From Peptococcaceae bacterium UBA7702 (GTDB lineage: Bacteria; Bacillota; Dehalobacteriia; UBA7702): a stretch of DNA of 64,000 bases. How positions within the stretch are numbered: position 1 is the first letter of the stretch; the number at the start of each line of letters is the position of its first letter. Below, one piece after another: positions 33,412-42,953 of the stretch. A model generated the notes under the pieces. That model ran no database searches. It worked only from the letters and a program-made list of their open reading frames with translations, and was not told the DNA's origin. The DNA is taken from NCBI GenBank assembly GCA_002482535.1, contig DLGE01000007.1, positions 184,424 through 248,423 on the forward strand. The letters are read 5' to 3'. Made by a program: the position numbers and the translations under genes.

Positions 33412-33633
33412 TTGGCAGCGAAATACAGAAAAGAAATTGATCTGAATCTCTGCAAAGGCTGCGGTATTTGCATCGAGATCTGTCCCAAACAGGTATACGA
33501 TGGCAATACCCTGGGCAAACCGGTCATTGCCAGGGATGAGGATTGCATCTATTGCAAACAATGCATGCTTCATTGCCCTGACTTTGCCATTGAATTTATT
33601 CCACTAAAAGAGGAAGAAGGTGACGTAAAATGA
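33412..33633 (+). CDS. korD: 2-oxoacid:ferredoxin oxidoreductase delta (4Fe-4S) subunit
   Basis: A 73-residue two-cluster ferredoxin (CKGCGICIEICPKQVY and CIYCKQCMLHCPDFAI, each giving the CxxCxxCxxxCP pattern). It passes electrons from the catalytic subunits to soluble ferredoxin. A TTG start is the only one in frame after an upstream stop; AAGGA lies about 12 bases before it. Its stop overlaps the alpha-subunit start. Confidence 0.9.
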   Translation: MAAKYRKEIDLNLCKGCGICIEICPKQVYDGNTLGKPVIARDEDCIYCKQCMLHCPDFAIEFIPLKEEEGDVK

Positions 33634-34763
33634 GTGATATTCGCTTGATGCAAGGCAACGAAGCCTGCGCCTTGGGAGCGCTCCACGCCGGCGTGCGTTT
33701 TTATGCCGGTTATCCCATCACCCCTTCTACGGAAATTGCGGAAATCATGGCCGAAGAATTGCCCAAATACGGCGGTAAATTCATCCAGATGGAGGATGAG
33801 ATCGCAGGCATGGCCGCGATCATCGGCGCCAGCCTCACCGGTGAAAAAGTCCTCACCGCCACCTCCGGCCCGGGCTTTTCCTTGAAACAGGAAAACATCG
33901 GCTACGCCGCCATGGCGGAGGTTCCCTGCGTGATCGTGAACGTTCAGCGCGGCGGCCCCTCCACCGGTTTGCCTACCAGCCCCGCCCAGGGCGAGATCTA
34001 TCAGTCGAAATACGGTTCCCACGGCGACCGCGGCGCCATTGTCCTGACCCCATCTTCCGTAACGGAATGTTTCCGTCTTGCCGCCCGGGCGGTGAATTTG
34101 GCGGAAAAATATATGACCCCGGTGATTCTCCTCACCGATGAAATCATCGGCCACATGAGGGAAGCCATCGACTTGGAACAGGAACGAAAAGCTGCGATAT
34201 ACGACAGGAAAAAGCCCGTTTGTTCCCCATCGGAGTACGTTCCCTACGCCCCCGATGAAAACGGCGCTCCCATCTTGGCGCCCTTCGGTACCGGCTACCG
34301 CTACCACGTAACCGGCCTCACCCATGATCAGTCCGGTTTTTCCACCATGGTGCCGGAAAAAGTTTCCGAAACCTGTTGGCGTCTGGTGAACAAGATTGAG
34401 GATCATAAAGCAGATATCGTCGATTGGGAACAGATCCATACCGAAGACGCCGAATCGGTGATCTTAGCCTACGGCGGCGTGGCCCGGGCAGCCTGGGAAG
34501 CAGTGGAAATGCTCCGGGCCGCAGGGGAAAAAGTCGGCCTTTTCCGGCCCATCTCCGTTTGGCCGTTCCCCGAGGAAGCCTTAACGGCGCTTTTCCCCCA
34601 GGTAAAATCGGTGTTCGTCACCGAATTAAACGCCGGTCAAATGGCCGCGGAAGTCCAGCGCGTGGTGGGCGGTAAGGCCAAAGTCGACGGTCTTTTCGTC
34701 ATTGACGGTGAAATCATGACGCCCCAGGAAATTGTCGACGCCTGGAAGGGGGCCAACAAATGA
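33630..34763 (+). CDS. korA: 2-oxoacid:ferredoxin oxidoreductase alpha subunit
   Basis: A 377-residue pyrimidine-binding/transketolase-type subunit: MQGNEACALGALHAGVRFYAGYPITPSTEIAE, GEKVLTATSGPGFSLKQENIGYA and QRGGPSTGLPTSPAQGE are diagnostic. With the beta, gamma and delta subunits it oxidatively decarboxylates a 2-oxoacid to its acyl-CoA and reduces ferredoxin, or runs in reverse. Whether the substrate is 2-oxoglutarate (Kor) or a branched-chain 2-oxoacid (Vor) cannot be decided from sequence by eye. The operon order D-A-B-C with overlapping starts indicates a single complex. Confidence 0.9.
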   Translation: MSDIRLMQGNEACALGALHAGVRFYAGYPITPSTEIAEIMAEELPKYGGKFIQMEDEIAGMAAIIGASLTGEKVLTATSGPGFSLKQENIGYAAMAEVPCVIVNVQRGGPSTGLPTSPAQGEIYQSKYGSHGDRGAIVLTPSSVTECFRLAARAVNLAEKYMTPVILLTDEIIGHMREAIDLEQERKAAIYDRKKPVCSPSEYVPYAPDENGAPILAPFGTGYRYHVTGLTHDQSGFSTMVPEKVSETCWRLVNKIEDHKADIVDWEQIHTEDAESVILAYGGVARAAWEAVEMLRAAGEKVGLFRPISVWPFPEEALTALFPQVKSVFVTELNAGQMAAEVQRVVGGKAKVDGLFVIDGEIMTPQEIVDAWKGANK

Positions 34764-35578
34764 GTGATAAGAAATATTTAAGAAACGACAAACTGCCCCA
34801 TATCTGGTGTCCCGGTTGCGGCAACGGCATCGTTTTAAGCGCTTTGGAAAGAGCCCTGGAGGCCGCCAATGTGGATAAGGATAAAACCGTGATTGTTTCC
34901 GGTATCGGCTGTTCCTCCCGAATGCCCACATACATGGATTTCAATACGCTGCACACCGCCCATGGCCGGGCCTTGGCTTTTGCCACCGGCATCAAATTGG
35001 CCCATCCCGAACTCACTGTTTTCGTGATCATGGGTGACGGCGACTCCTCCGCCATCGGCGGCAATCATCTGATCCATGCGGCTCGGCGCAACATCGGTCT
35101 CAACGCCATCGTCGTCAATAACAATATTTACGGCATGACCGGCGGTCAGTATTCGCCCTTAACCCCCACGGGGATGAAAGCCACCACCGCCCCTTACGGC
35201 ATGGTGGAACGGAATTTCGACCTCTGCGAACTGGCCCGCGCCGCCGGCGCCACCTACGTGGCCCGGGGTACGGTTTATCACGCCAAAGCCCTCACCGACC
35301 TGATTTTGGAATCCATGGAAAACGACGGCTTTTCCCTGGTGGAAGCAATGTCCACCTGCCCCATCAGCTTTGGCCGCAAAAATAAGATCCGCGGCAACTA
35401 CAATCTGCTAAAATGGGTGAAAGACCGCTGCATCAATGTGAAAGCAACGGCCAAAATGAGCCCGGAAGAATACGAGGGAAAGATCCTCATCGGCAAACTC
35501 TACCATCAACCGGCGGAAGAATACACGAAGAGCTATGGCAAAATCATCGATATCGCGAAGGAGGAGGCAAAGAGATGA
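34760..35578 (+). CDS. korB: 2-oxoacid:ferredoxin oxidoreductase beta (TPP-binding) subunit
   Basis: A 272-residue thiamine-pyrophosphate subunit: WCPGCGNGIVLSALERAL, SGIGCSSRMPTYMDFNTLHTAHGRALAFATG and the TPP motif GDGDSSAIGGNHLIHAARRNIGLNAIVVNN. It holds the active-site thiamine diphosphate of the complex. Starts overlap the neighbours at both ends (ATGA). Confidence 0.93.
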   Translation: MSDKKYLRNDKLPHIWCPGCGNGIVLSALERALEAANVDKDKTVIVSGIGCSSRMPTYMDFNTLHTAHGRALAFATGIKLAHPELTVFVIMGDGDSSAIGGNHLIHAARRNIGLNAIVVNNNIYGMTGGQYSPLTPTGMKATTAPYGMVERNFDLCELARAAGATYVARGTVYHAKALTDLILESMENDGFSLVEAMSTCPISFGRKNKIRGNYNLLKWVKDRCINVKATAKMSPEEYEGKILIGKLYHQPAEEYTKSYGKIIDIAKEEAKR

Positions 35579-36105
35579 AAAACAACATCCGTCTCACCGG
35601 CACCGGTGGCCAGGGGCTCATCCTTGCCGGCATCATCTTAGCGGAAGCAGCCCTTTTGGAAGGGAAAAACGCCATCCAAAGCCAAAGTTATGGCCCGGAA
35701 GCAAGGGGCGGCGCATCCAAAGCCGAAGTCATCATTGCCGACGAAAAGATCTATTACCCAAAAGTGCTTGCCTCCGATTACCTTTTGGCCATGAGCGAAA
35801 AGGCTTACGAAAAATACAGCGGCGGCATGAAACAGGATTCCGTACTGATCATCGACACCACCTTTGTCAAAGCAACGGCACATCCCAAGGCCAAAAAGAT
35901 CTATGCGATTCCCATTACGGAACTGGCCATTAAGGCCACCGGTAGAGAGCTGACCGCCAACATCTGCGCCTTAGGCATCATCTCCGCTTTGGGTGTTGTC
36001 GGCGAAGAACCCTTACGAAAGGCAATTTTAAAGCGCATTCCCAAAGGCAGCGAAGAACTCAACATGAAGGCCTTTGAAGCGGGGAAAGCCGCCGTTGAAA
36101 AATAA
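35575..36105 (+). CDS. korC: 2-oxoacid:ferredoxin oxidoreductase gamma subunit
   Basis: A 176-residue gamma subunit: IRLTGTGGQGLILAGIILAEAALLEGKNAIQSQSYGPEARGGASKAEVIIADE is the family signature. Start 35575 (MKNNIRL) follows GGAGG and overlaps the beta stop; a longer frame from 35413 lies inside korB and is spurious. It is the last gene of the operon, ending ten bases before the first copy of the 43-bp terminator repeat. Confidence 0.93.
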   Translation: MKNNIRLTGTGGQGLILAGIILAEAALLEGKNAIQSQSYGPEARGGASKAEVIIADEKIYYPKVLASDYLLAMSEKAYEKYSGGMKQDSVLIIDTTFVKATAHPKAKKIYAIPITELAIKATGRELTANICALGIISALGVVGEEPLRKAILKRIPKGSEELNMKAFEAGKAAVEK

Positions 36106-36115
36106 ATAGCAACAA

Positions 36116-36158
36116 GAAAAGCAAAAAGCTGCCGCAAAACAAAGCGGCAGCTTTTTTA
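36116..36158. repeat. 43-bp direct repeat, left copy, containing a bidirectional terminator
   Basis: Contains AAGCTGCCGC / GCGGCAGCTT arms followed by six T. It matches the segment at 43738-43780 in 42 of 43 positions and in the same orientation. It terminates the korDABC operon and marks the left edge of an AT-rich block. Confidence 0.85.
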
Positions 36159-36827
36159 ATTTGACCCAAATATTTTAAACAGGTGTTGCATATCAAAGGC
36201 AAACGAATTTTCTGCTATTCTTTGGAATAGAATTTTCATAATATTGTTTTTGAATCTCAAGATTCCTTCCAACACTTAATTAGTAGAAAACAGTAGAAGT
36301 AGCAGATATTGAAAGGATCATTTATGCTCTCTTTGGATTGTTATAGAAAATTTCATCTCTTGCTATTTTTCATATGGGAATACAAAACATTTCGCTACAT
36401 CGAAAGCGGTTTTCATTACAAGCAAGGAATTTCACCAGGTCCAAGATGATATACTGTGGTTGTTAATTCAAAATAATTATTGAATCGTTCTTATGTACAT
36501 CAAAGACATACATCTTGTTCATGCTACTGTTTAGTGATAATCTTTCTTCCATGCTAGATCATATCTTACAGGACTAGTTCAGAACATTTTTATGTCTCGC
36601 CAGTGTACATAAGAACCTTTTTATTTATTTTGAAGATCACAAATATTCCAGTTCCACAAATTAAGTAGGAGTAAAGAAAAAGGGTCTTGAATTTTTGAGA
36701 AAATGGGGGTGAGTTTTATAAATTCCCGGATGGGGAATAGTGGATTTTAATATTTTTAGTAACAAAATAGTTAATGGCAGGTTGGAAAAATGAAATATTT
36801 TTTAAAGTGAGGGAAAGGGATTAACAA
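36159..36827. other. AT-rich intergenic region, no supported gene
   Basis: About 670 bases with no convincing coding frame. The only frame with a plausible ribosome site is 41 codons (36324-36449) and resembles nothing I know. The region could hold the long leader and promoter of the following SLH gene and degraded remnants of older sequence. A ribosome site (GAGGGAAAGG-like) is present just before the SLH gene. Confidence 0.5.
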
Positions 36828-39800
36828 ATGAGATTCTCAAAAAAATGTTTATTGGTTTTACTTGTATTTGTGCTTGTATTCAGTTTTGCAACAAACGTTT
36901 CGGCTGAATATTCTTATGTGCAAAATGATGTAGATAACCCCACTAAATTTTCTATCGACAAAAAAATTGCCGATGGATTTTCCACCGATGACATTTACAT
37001 CGGGACTACAAAGGCTTATTTAGGTGACAAAGCCGATGGCAAAACAGCCATATTCCAAGATGGCTTAGGGCTACACCCTGCTGATTTGCTCATCACAAAC
37101 GGTGAAGTAGGTATTGTTTTAGCGGTTGGTACCGCAGACCCCTGGGGCTATCCCGGTGGCTCTATTTTGGATGCCGGCCGTGTGACGATGCCGGAAGGCT
37201 CTAACGATTGGAAACAGGCTACTTTTGGCAAAGACACCGCTTTAACAGTTCAGTACCTCTTTAATGGCTGGGATGAGTGGGCGCCGGTTAACTGCGGTAT
37301 GGTTTATTTCGATTTAGTCAAATACAACTTTGACACGAAAAAGCTGGATGAAAGCAATGGTTCCTGGGCAGTACAGGTCGAACGGAAATATACGGTTAAG
37401 ACTGCCGGAGTAGCGAGAGATTTTGATGTTATCTCTTATTACACCATTGATCCGGGCGCAGAGTATGCCTATATGTACGACACCCTTACCAACAAAGGCA
37501 CCGCCGCTGTAAATAGTGCCAACCAAAATATGGTGGTCATATCAAATAAAGGCGGCGTTGGAATTGAAGCCAAGCCCGTTCTAGCTTTAACAGCCGCCTG
37601 TACCTTTAATTGGGAGGCTGATGCAAGTGGTGATCCCAAGGAATTTGCCACCACACTGATTTCTCCGGGACAAAACGCGTCTAATGGTAAAACACATGAA
37701 GCCTACAGCATTGGCGGAGCTCCCGGCTATAGAGAAATCAAATTTAAAGACCCAAATTACGCAGTGGGTGAAACAAGGCTCTATGAATCATATCTGATGA
37801 TCGATGACCAATGCTCCTGGCAAAATATCTATGATTTTTGGGCAGACTATAACGGAATGAACACCTTTCATATTTCCGGTACTGTAGTGGATGCCAATGG
37901 CGCCCCTGCGGAATACCCCGTTATTATCGTTACGCGCGGGACCACAAATTATGGTTGGGTCATGGGAGATGAAAACGGGAATTACTCTCTTGATCTTCCC
38001 AAGGACACAGATAATCCTGGCCAAACATACAACCTCAAAGTAGAACTGACAGGTGCAGCTCCCGGCGAAGCTTCCAGTAACTTTACCATCGCTGATGATG
38101 GAAAGGTGATTGACCTTGAAGCCGGTGCATATAAAGTCCCGGTAACCTTTCATTTCACTGATGCAGCTACCGGCGAGCCTGCCTGGGGACGCGTTAGCGT
38201 GGGTACGATCCCTGTTGCATCTTTTACAGGTAAAAACTATTTCTTAGCTGACAATAGCGACAGTGGGGCTCTGGAAAAGGACGGCTTTGGCCCCGGGAGC
38301 AAAGAAGTCATCAAGGGCCAGGTAACAGCTTTGGTTGCCCCCGGTCCCTATACCGCAACTTGTTATGGTGAAGGATATGGCTTCTCCTCTTATATCGACG
38401 GTACCACCAGCGGTTCTGTAACCATTAATGGCAATACAACGGCCAACCCGACTCAAGATGTGAAGGTATCCTTTTTGAACCCGACACCAACAGATTGGTA
38501 CGCCATTGATAACCACCATCACGGTCAACGCATGGATGCCTTCTCTGAACCGGAAGTAGTATCCAAAGCACAGGTAACCGCCGGTTTGGACGTATTAACC
38601 TTGGATGACCACGAATTCGTTATGGACAACTGGCCGGTTTATCAATGGGGCAAAAAAATGGATACCATCGGCTACATGCCTTCAGAAGAGGTAACAGCCA
38701 GTTGGGCCCACTTTGATATCATGCCTTTAAGCGTAGATGCTTATGAGCAAAACCTTGACCGCGACCAGAAAAACATTGTGGTTAACACCAACGATAGCTT
38801 AAAAGGTATTCTCGACCAAGGTCATCTCTTTGGTAATTCCATCGGCGCAAACCATCCCACTTATAGCTATGGGATGTTGTTGGCGGATAACAATAAAACG
38901 GTACCCGGTGGATTGGTTGATGATTTTGATGGTTTAGAAACACAGGCAAGCGCCAATTACACCAATGAGGCAATGGCCTACTGGACTGCTTTTATTAAAG
39001 GAACGGAATACCGGAACTTGCCGGTAGAACGCCCCCATTACATTTGGGGCAGCACCGATATCCATCAGTCCGGCACCAGTGCAGGCAGTGGATCTAATAG
39101 ATCTTATGTCTTTTTGGAAGACGGCGAAGCCATATCCGAAGAGAACTATGATAAATTTGGCTTGGAATTTGCCAGAAGCGAAGCTTTGGGTCACAGTTTT
39201 AACAGCAATGGTGTTTACATCATCCCCGCAACGAAGGATCTGATGTATGGCAACACCTATGAAACCGACAAAAACGGTAATTTTACCGCTAAGTTCGACA
39301 TTTCTGCTCTCGATAATATTACCAAAGTTTCCGTATTCAGCAGTTTAGGAAACAAAACTGCCTCAAGCGGCCGCTTCAATAATTTTAAATATCTTTGGAA
39401 AGAAGAAACTTTCAGCTCCACAAAGGATATAAAAGACTTTGAAGTACGTTTGGAAGGTATCCGCGATAAAGAATGGATTGCCATTGGTGCCGAAACAAAT
39501 GGTAAGATGGCTTTCACGAACCCGATTTGGATCAATGGCACCAACGTAAAAACAGAAACCATTACCAAAATAGAATTCCAAAATCCCCCCACGTTACCAA
39601 CGAAGTTAGTTGCCGGCGAAACCTTAGATGCTCCCACCAGTGCCGGCATTCTCATTACCACACCTTGGTCTGTGAGAATGGTTGAGGATTGGGCTGTAAC
39701 AGGGGCAAACTTTGGCGACAAAGTGGAACCTGGCAAAACCTATACCTATACATTGACCTATGATGTGCCTTTAGGTTATAAATTCTCAGAAAAATTAACC

Positions 39801-41018
39801 GATGGAAGCAAAGGATTTACCGTATCCTCTGACGGCAGTCAATTGGTCTACAGCCAAAAAGTAAAAGCCAGCGGTACCCCTGTTGCGACTCTACCCGGTT
39901 TGGATGTTGACCCCGGCGCCAATGGCATTGGCACTGTAGATCCTACTGACGAACAATGGGATACATGGATTGCAGATGCAAACGGTAAATTGGATTTCGA
40001 CTTTAGCGATGACAATACCTTAAAAGATTTGACCGGCGTAGTGATCAAAGCTGATGCCGACAAACTCAAAGGCACTGCCCTGAAAACGACTTTACCCAAC
40101 GGTACTGTCGTCACAATTCCCGGCGACATCTGGGCTGAAGTATTAAAACAAGTTGACGGTTCAAAAGATGTTGATCTTTCCATCATTGCAGAAAAAGATG
40201 GCAGCGTATCTCTAACCATAGCACAAGACGGCAAACAGGTTCAAAGCATAGAAGGAACAGCAGCAATTACCGTTCAAATTCCCTATACTCTTGAAAAGAA
40301 CGTAAAAGCCGATGGCGTGATTGCTGAACTCGTTGGCAAACCGGGTGTTGCAGTACCCGCCAGCAATACTACCCTTGCCCGTTCCTGGTATGATGAAACA
40401 TCTAAAACCGTAGTGGCAAAAATATATGACTTCGGTCAATATAAACCTGCTTATGTAGAAGCAAAATCCTTCGGTGATACCGCAGGTAAATGGATGGATG
40501 ATGCTGCTAAGTACTTACGGGTTAGAAATGTAGCCCAGGGTGTTGGCAGCAATCATTACGAACCCAACCGTGATATTACACGGGCCGAATTTACTACACT
40601 GATCGTACGTATGCTGGACATCGAAGCCAAAGATGGCAACGAAAAACTCTTTTTAGATCGTACAGACATTCCATCTTGGGCAAACCAATCCATCAAGATT
40701 GCTGCTTCCCACGGAATCATCTTGGGGGACGACAAAGGTTACTTCTTACCCAATCATAAGATCACCCGTCAAGATATGTTCTTAATGACCAGCAGAGCTC
40801 TTGAGACAATGCATATGATGCCTGCAACGATACCTGATACTCCCATAACATTTACCGACTTTAATACCACCTCTGCCTATGCCAAAGAAGCAATTGAAAA
40901 ACTTGCTAAACTAAAATTAGTCAATGGTGATAACAACAACAAGTTAAACCCGAGAAGCAACGCTACTCGCGGTGAATGTGCACAATTCCTCTATAATGTT
41001 CTTCTGATCGACCGTTAA
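36828..41018 (+). CDS. SLH-anchored surface protein with CehA/McbA-type PHP metallohydrolase domain
   Basis: A 1396-residue exported protein. It has a signal peptide (1-26), an N-terminal beta-rich region (about 27-345), a CnaB-like carboxypeptidase-regulatory domain (about 347-430, ISGTVVDANGAPAEYPVIIV), and a PHP domain (about 555-760). Metal-ligand segments DNHHHG, TLDDHE, IGANHP and GSTDIH are in canonical order. Beta-rich spacers and three SLH repeats follow (about 1214-1396, ITRAEFTTLIVRMLDIEAKDGN). CehA/McbA proteins hydrolyse phosphoesters or carbamate-like bonds; the substrate is unknown. The gene begins the block bounded by 43-bp repeats and has fewer GC-rich codons than the flanking genes. 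Confidence 0.87.
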   Translation: MRFSKKCLLVLLVFVLVFSFATNVSAEYSYVQNDVDNPTKFSIDKKIADGFSTDDIYIGTTKAYLGDKADGKTAIFQDGLGLHPADLLITNGEVGIVLAVGTADPWGYPGGSILDAGRVTMPEGSNDWKQATFGKDTALTVQYLFNGWDEWAPVNCGMVYFDLVKYNFDTKKLDESNGSWAVQVERKYTVKTAGVARDFDVISYYTIDPGAEYAYMYDTLTNKGTAAVNSANQNMVVISNKGGVGIEAKPVLALTAACTFNWEADASGDPKEFATTLISPGQNASNGKTHEAYSIGGAPGYREIKFKDPNYAVGETRLYESYLMIDDQCSWQNIYDFWADYNGMNTFHISGTVVDANGAPAEYPVIIVTRGTTNYGWVMGDENGNYSLDLPKDTDNPGQTYNLKVELTGAAPGEASSNFTIADDGKVIDLEAGAYKVPVTFHFTDAATGEPAWGRVSVGTIPVASFTGKNYFLADNSDSGALEKDGFGPGSKEVIKGQVTALVAPGPYTATCYGEGYGFSSYIDGTTSGSVTINGNTTANPTQDVKVSFLNPTPTDWYAIDNHHHGQRMDAFSEPEVVSKAQVTAGLDVLTLDDHEFVMDNWPVYQWGKKMDTIGYMPSEEVTASWAHFDIMPLSVDAYEQNLDRDQKNIVVNTNDSLKGILDQGHLFGNSIGANHPTYSYGMLLADNNKTVPGGLVDDFDGLETQASANYTNEAMAYWTAFIKGTEYRNLPVERPHYIWGSTDIHQSGTSAGSGSNRSYVFLEDGEAISEENYDKFGLEFARSEALGHSFNSNGVYIIPATKDLMYGNTYETDKNGNFTAKFDISALDNITKVSVFSSLGNKTASSGRFNNFKYLWKEETFSSTKDIKDFEVRLEGIRDKEWIAIGAETNGKMAFTNPIWINGTNVKTETITKIEFQNPPTLPTKLVAGETLDAPTSAGILITTPWSVRMVEDWAVTGANFGDKVEPGKTYTYTLTYDVPLGYKFSEKLTDGSKGFTVSSDGSQLVYSQKVKASGTPVATLPGLDVDPGANGIGTVDPTDEQWDTWIADANGKLDFDFSDDNTLKDLTGVVIKADADKLKGTALKTTLPNGTVVTIPGDIWAEVLKQVDGSKDVDLSIIAEKDGSVSLTIAQDGKQVQSIEGTAAITVQIPYTLEKNVKADGVIAELVGKPGVAVPASNTTLARSWYDETSKTVVAKIYDFGQYKPAYVEAKSFGDTAGKWMDDAAKYLRVRNVAQGVGSNHYEPNRDITRAEFTTLIVRMLDIEAKDGNEKLFLDRTDIPSWANQSIKIAASHGIILGDDKGYFLPNHKITRQDMFLMTSRALETMHMMPATIPDTPITFTDFNTTSAYAKEAIEKLAKLKLVNGDNNNKLNPRSNATRGECAQFLYNVLLIDR

Positions 41019-41071
41019 AATTAAATAATTTGCTCCTACTTTCCCTCCTCATGAATACAAGACTCAGGTCG

Positions 41072-41108
41072 TGGTCCCCTGCTGCACTTATGTGTGACAG
41101 GGGACTAC
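41072..41108 (+). terminator. Hairpin after the SLH/PHP gene
   Basis: GTGGTCCCCTG / CAGGGGACTAC arms form a strong hairpin about 55 bases after the stop. The following sequence is T-poor, so it may be a weak terminator or an RNA-stabilising end. Confidence 0.5.
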
Positions 41109-41149
41109 TACCAATTAATTTGAACTGTGATATAATGCATCTGTAAGGA

Positions 41150-41800
41150 GTGATTTTTATGAAACGCCGATTTTCTATTGTGTTTATCTTGGTTGCAGCC
41201 TTGCTTGTAGCCGTTTTAATCGCTTGTGGTAATAACGGTGGCAAAGATACCGAAGAATATTTAAACATTTTACAATCCGGCACTTATACATTATCCGGCG
41301 ACGGCACCTATGACGGTAATTATTACATGACCCTCTCATATGTCGACGGAGAAAATTATAATATCCGTTATCGGAACCCCAATGACTTATATTTTCGTTT
41401 TCTATATAATAACGGCACCCTTTATAAAGTAATTGAGAACCTTAAACTCTATGGCGCAGCCCCGGCAGACGCCATACCTCACAGTCTGGTATCCAATATC
41501 ATGGACTATGATTTCAGCAGTGCCAAATACTCTAAAAGTGACAGCACCACACTATATGGCGAAAAATATAAATATGACACCTATACCTTAAACAAAAAAA
41601 ATGGTGAAAAGGCCACTTTAAATATTTATATTGAACCTGAAAATGGGCTGCTTTATGCCATCGCCCTGTCAAGTGATATCGATATTATCATCAATATCAA
41701 TTTCTTGACCCCGGGATTACCGGAAGACGGCTATGTTGAAATACCGGAAGATTTTGAAGAAATGGACTATTGGCAACTGGATTATTACCCACAAATTTAA
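41150..41800 (+). CDS. Uncharacterised lipoprotein
   Basis: A 216-residue lipoprotein with signal peptide and lipobox LIAC (about 23-26). The mature part is beta-rich with tyrosine-rich repeats (TYTLSGDGTYDGNYYMTLSYVDGENYNIRYRNPNDLYF), reminiscent of LolA/LppX-like lipoprotein folds, but I cannot assign a family. A good AAGGAG site precedes it. It is followed directly by two YibE/F-type membrane proteins, with which it may act. Confidence 0.78.
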   Translation: MIFMKRRFSIVFILVAALLVAVLIACGNNGGKDTEEYLNILQSGTYTLSGDGTYDGNYYMTLSYVDGENYNIRYRNPNDLYFRFLYNNGTLYKVIENLKLYGAAPADAIPHSLVSNIMDYDFSSAKYSKSDSTTLYGEKYKYDTYTLNKKNGEKATLNIYIEPENGLLYAIALSSDIDIIININFLTPGLPEDGYVEIPEDFEEMDYWQLDYYPQI

Positions 41801-41852
41801 ACGAAAATGAATTTCGTTGCAGTTCTTACTAAAACAGAGATGGGAATATGAA

Positions 41853-42953
41853 ATGAGACTGGTAAAAAAATACATCAAAAACAATCAATTAAAAGTAGCC
41901 ATATTAGGAGTTATGCTCATTGGTTTTATGGTTGCTCTATTCTTTGTAAAAAATGATTACTTTTTATATAACGAAACAATTGTGAGCGTAATAGAGGTAT
42001 CGGAAACAGAATTTTATGGATTCAATGCAGAAACTCCAAGTAATCTGCAAAAAGCTACCGCAATCATAAGAAATGGCGAACATAAAGATGAAATCATTGA
42101 ATTTGAGAATGTACAAATGTATTCACGGGCATTGGGCTACGATATCAGCAAAGGCAATGATTTGATTGTGCAACTTAATGATGATTTAACCGTAAGGTCC
42201 ATCGATAGCGTGAAGAGAGATTTTTATGTAGCATTACAGCTTGGCATTTTTTGTTTGCTGCTGTTTGCCATCGCTTCAAAACAGAGCCTCTTCATTTTGC
42301 TGGCCGCCTTGATCAATATGGGTCTTTTTGTTTTAATTGTTTATTTGCGGTCACAACTTTATAATCTTTTTTTCTTATTTATAATAGGAACAATTCTATT
42401 TACCATCATTACGTTATTTTTAATTTCCGGTTTTAATAAAAAAACCATTGGTGCAATTCTCTCAACCCTTACCAGTGTTGCAATGATGATGACCATAGCG
42501 GTGATTGTCTTTAAAATATTTAACAATAACTTTTATTATGAAACAATTGAATTTTTAGATTATATCTTCGATTATAAGAATGTGCTTTACAGCAGTATTT
42601 TGATTAGTGGTTTAGGGGCTATCATGGATATTACCATCATTATATCCACTTCCATCAATGAATTGATCAGCAAAAACCCTGAAATATCCACAAAGGAATT
42701 AAAAAGTTCTGCTTGGGCAATTGGCCAAGATATCACTGGGACAATCATGAATGTTCTGTTTTTCTCCTGTATTGTGGGGGCATTGCCAAGCATACTTTTA
42801 TTGATTAGCAACGGCATGCCAATGATGTTTATTTTGGAATATTACGGCTCTGCAGAAGTTATTCGGGCTTTGGTTGGCTGTATTGGCATCGTTTTAGCTG
42901 TGCCGATTTCTTATCTGATCAATATTAGTTTGAGGAGAAGGTGGCAAGCATGA
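41853..42953 (+). CDS. YibE/F family membrane protein, first of a pair
   Basis: A 366-residue membrane protein: an N-terminal anchor, an extracytoplasmic domain (about 30-125, VIEVSETEFYGFNAETPSNLQKATAIIRNGEHKDEIIEFENVQ) and about seven C-terminal membrane helices. YSSILISGLGAIMDITIIISTSINELISKNPE is the YibE/F signature. The function of the family is unknown; export of small molecules or metals has been proposed. The start at MRLVKKYIKNN follows GGGAATATGAA. Its stop overlaps the start of the second gene. Confidence 0.85.
   Translation: MRLVKKYIKNNQLKVAILGVMLIGFMVALFFVKNDYFLYNETIVSVIEVSETEFYGFNAETPSNLQKATAIIRNGEHKDEIIEFENVQMYSRALGYDISKGNDLIVQLNDDLTVRSIDSVKRDFYVALQLGIFCLLLFAIASKQSLFILLAALINMGLFVLIVYLRSQLYNLFFLFIIGTILFTIITLFLISGFNKKTIGAILSTLTSVAMMMTIAVIVFKIFNNNFYYETIEFLDYIFDYKNVLYSSILISGLGAIMDITIIISTSINELISKNPEISTKELKSSAWAIGQDITGTIMNVLFFSCIVGALPSILLLISNGMPMMFILEYYGSAEVIRALVGCIGIVLAVPISYLINISLRRRWQA

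Noticed and set aside
36324..36449. A 41-codon frame with a possible ribosome site in the AT-rich gap
   Set aside because: No recognisable motif or coupling, a random-looking sequence, and AT-rich DNA yields such frames by chance.
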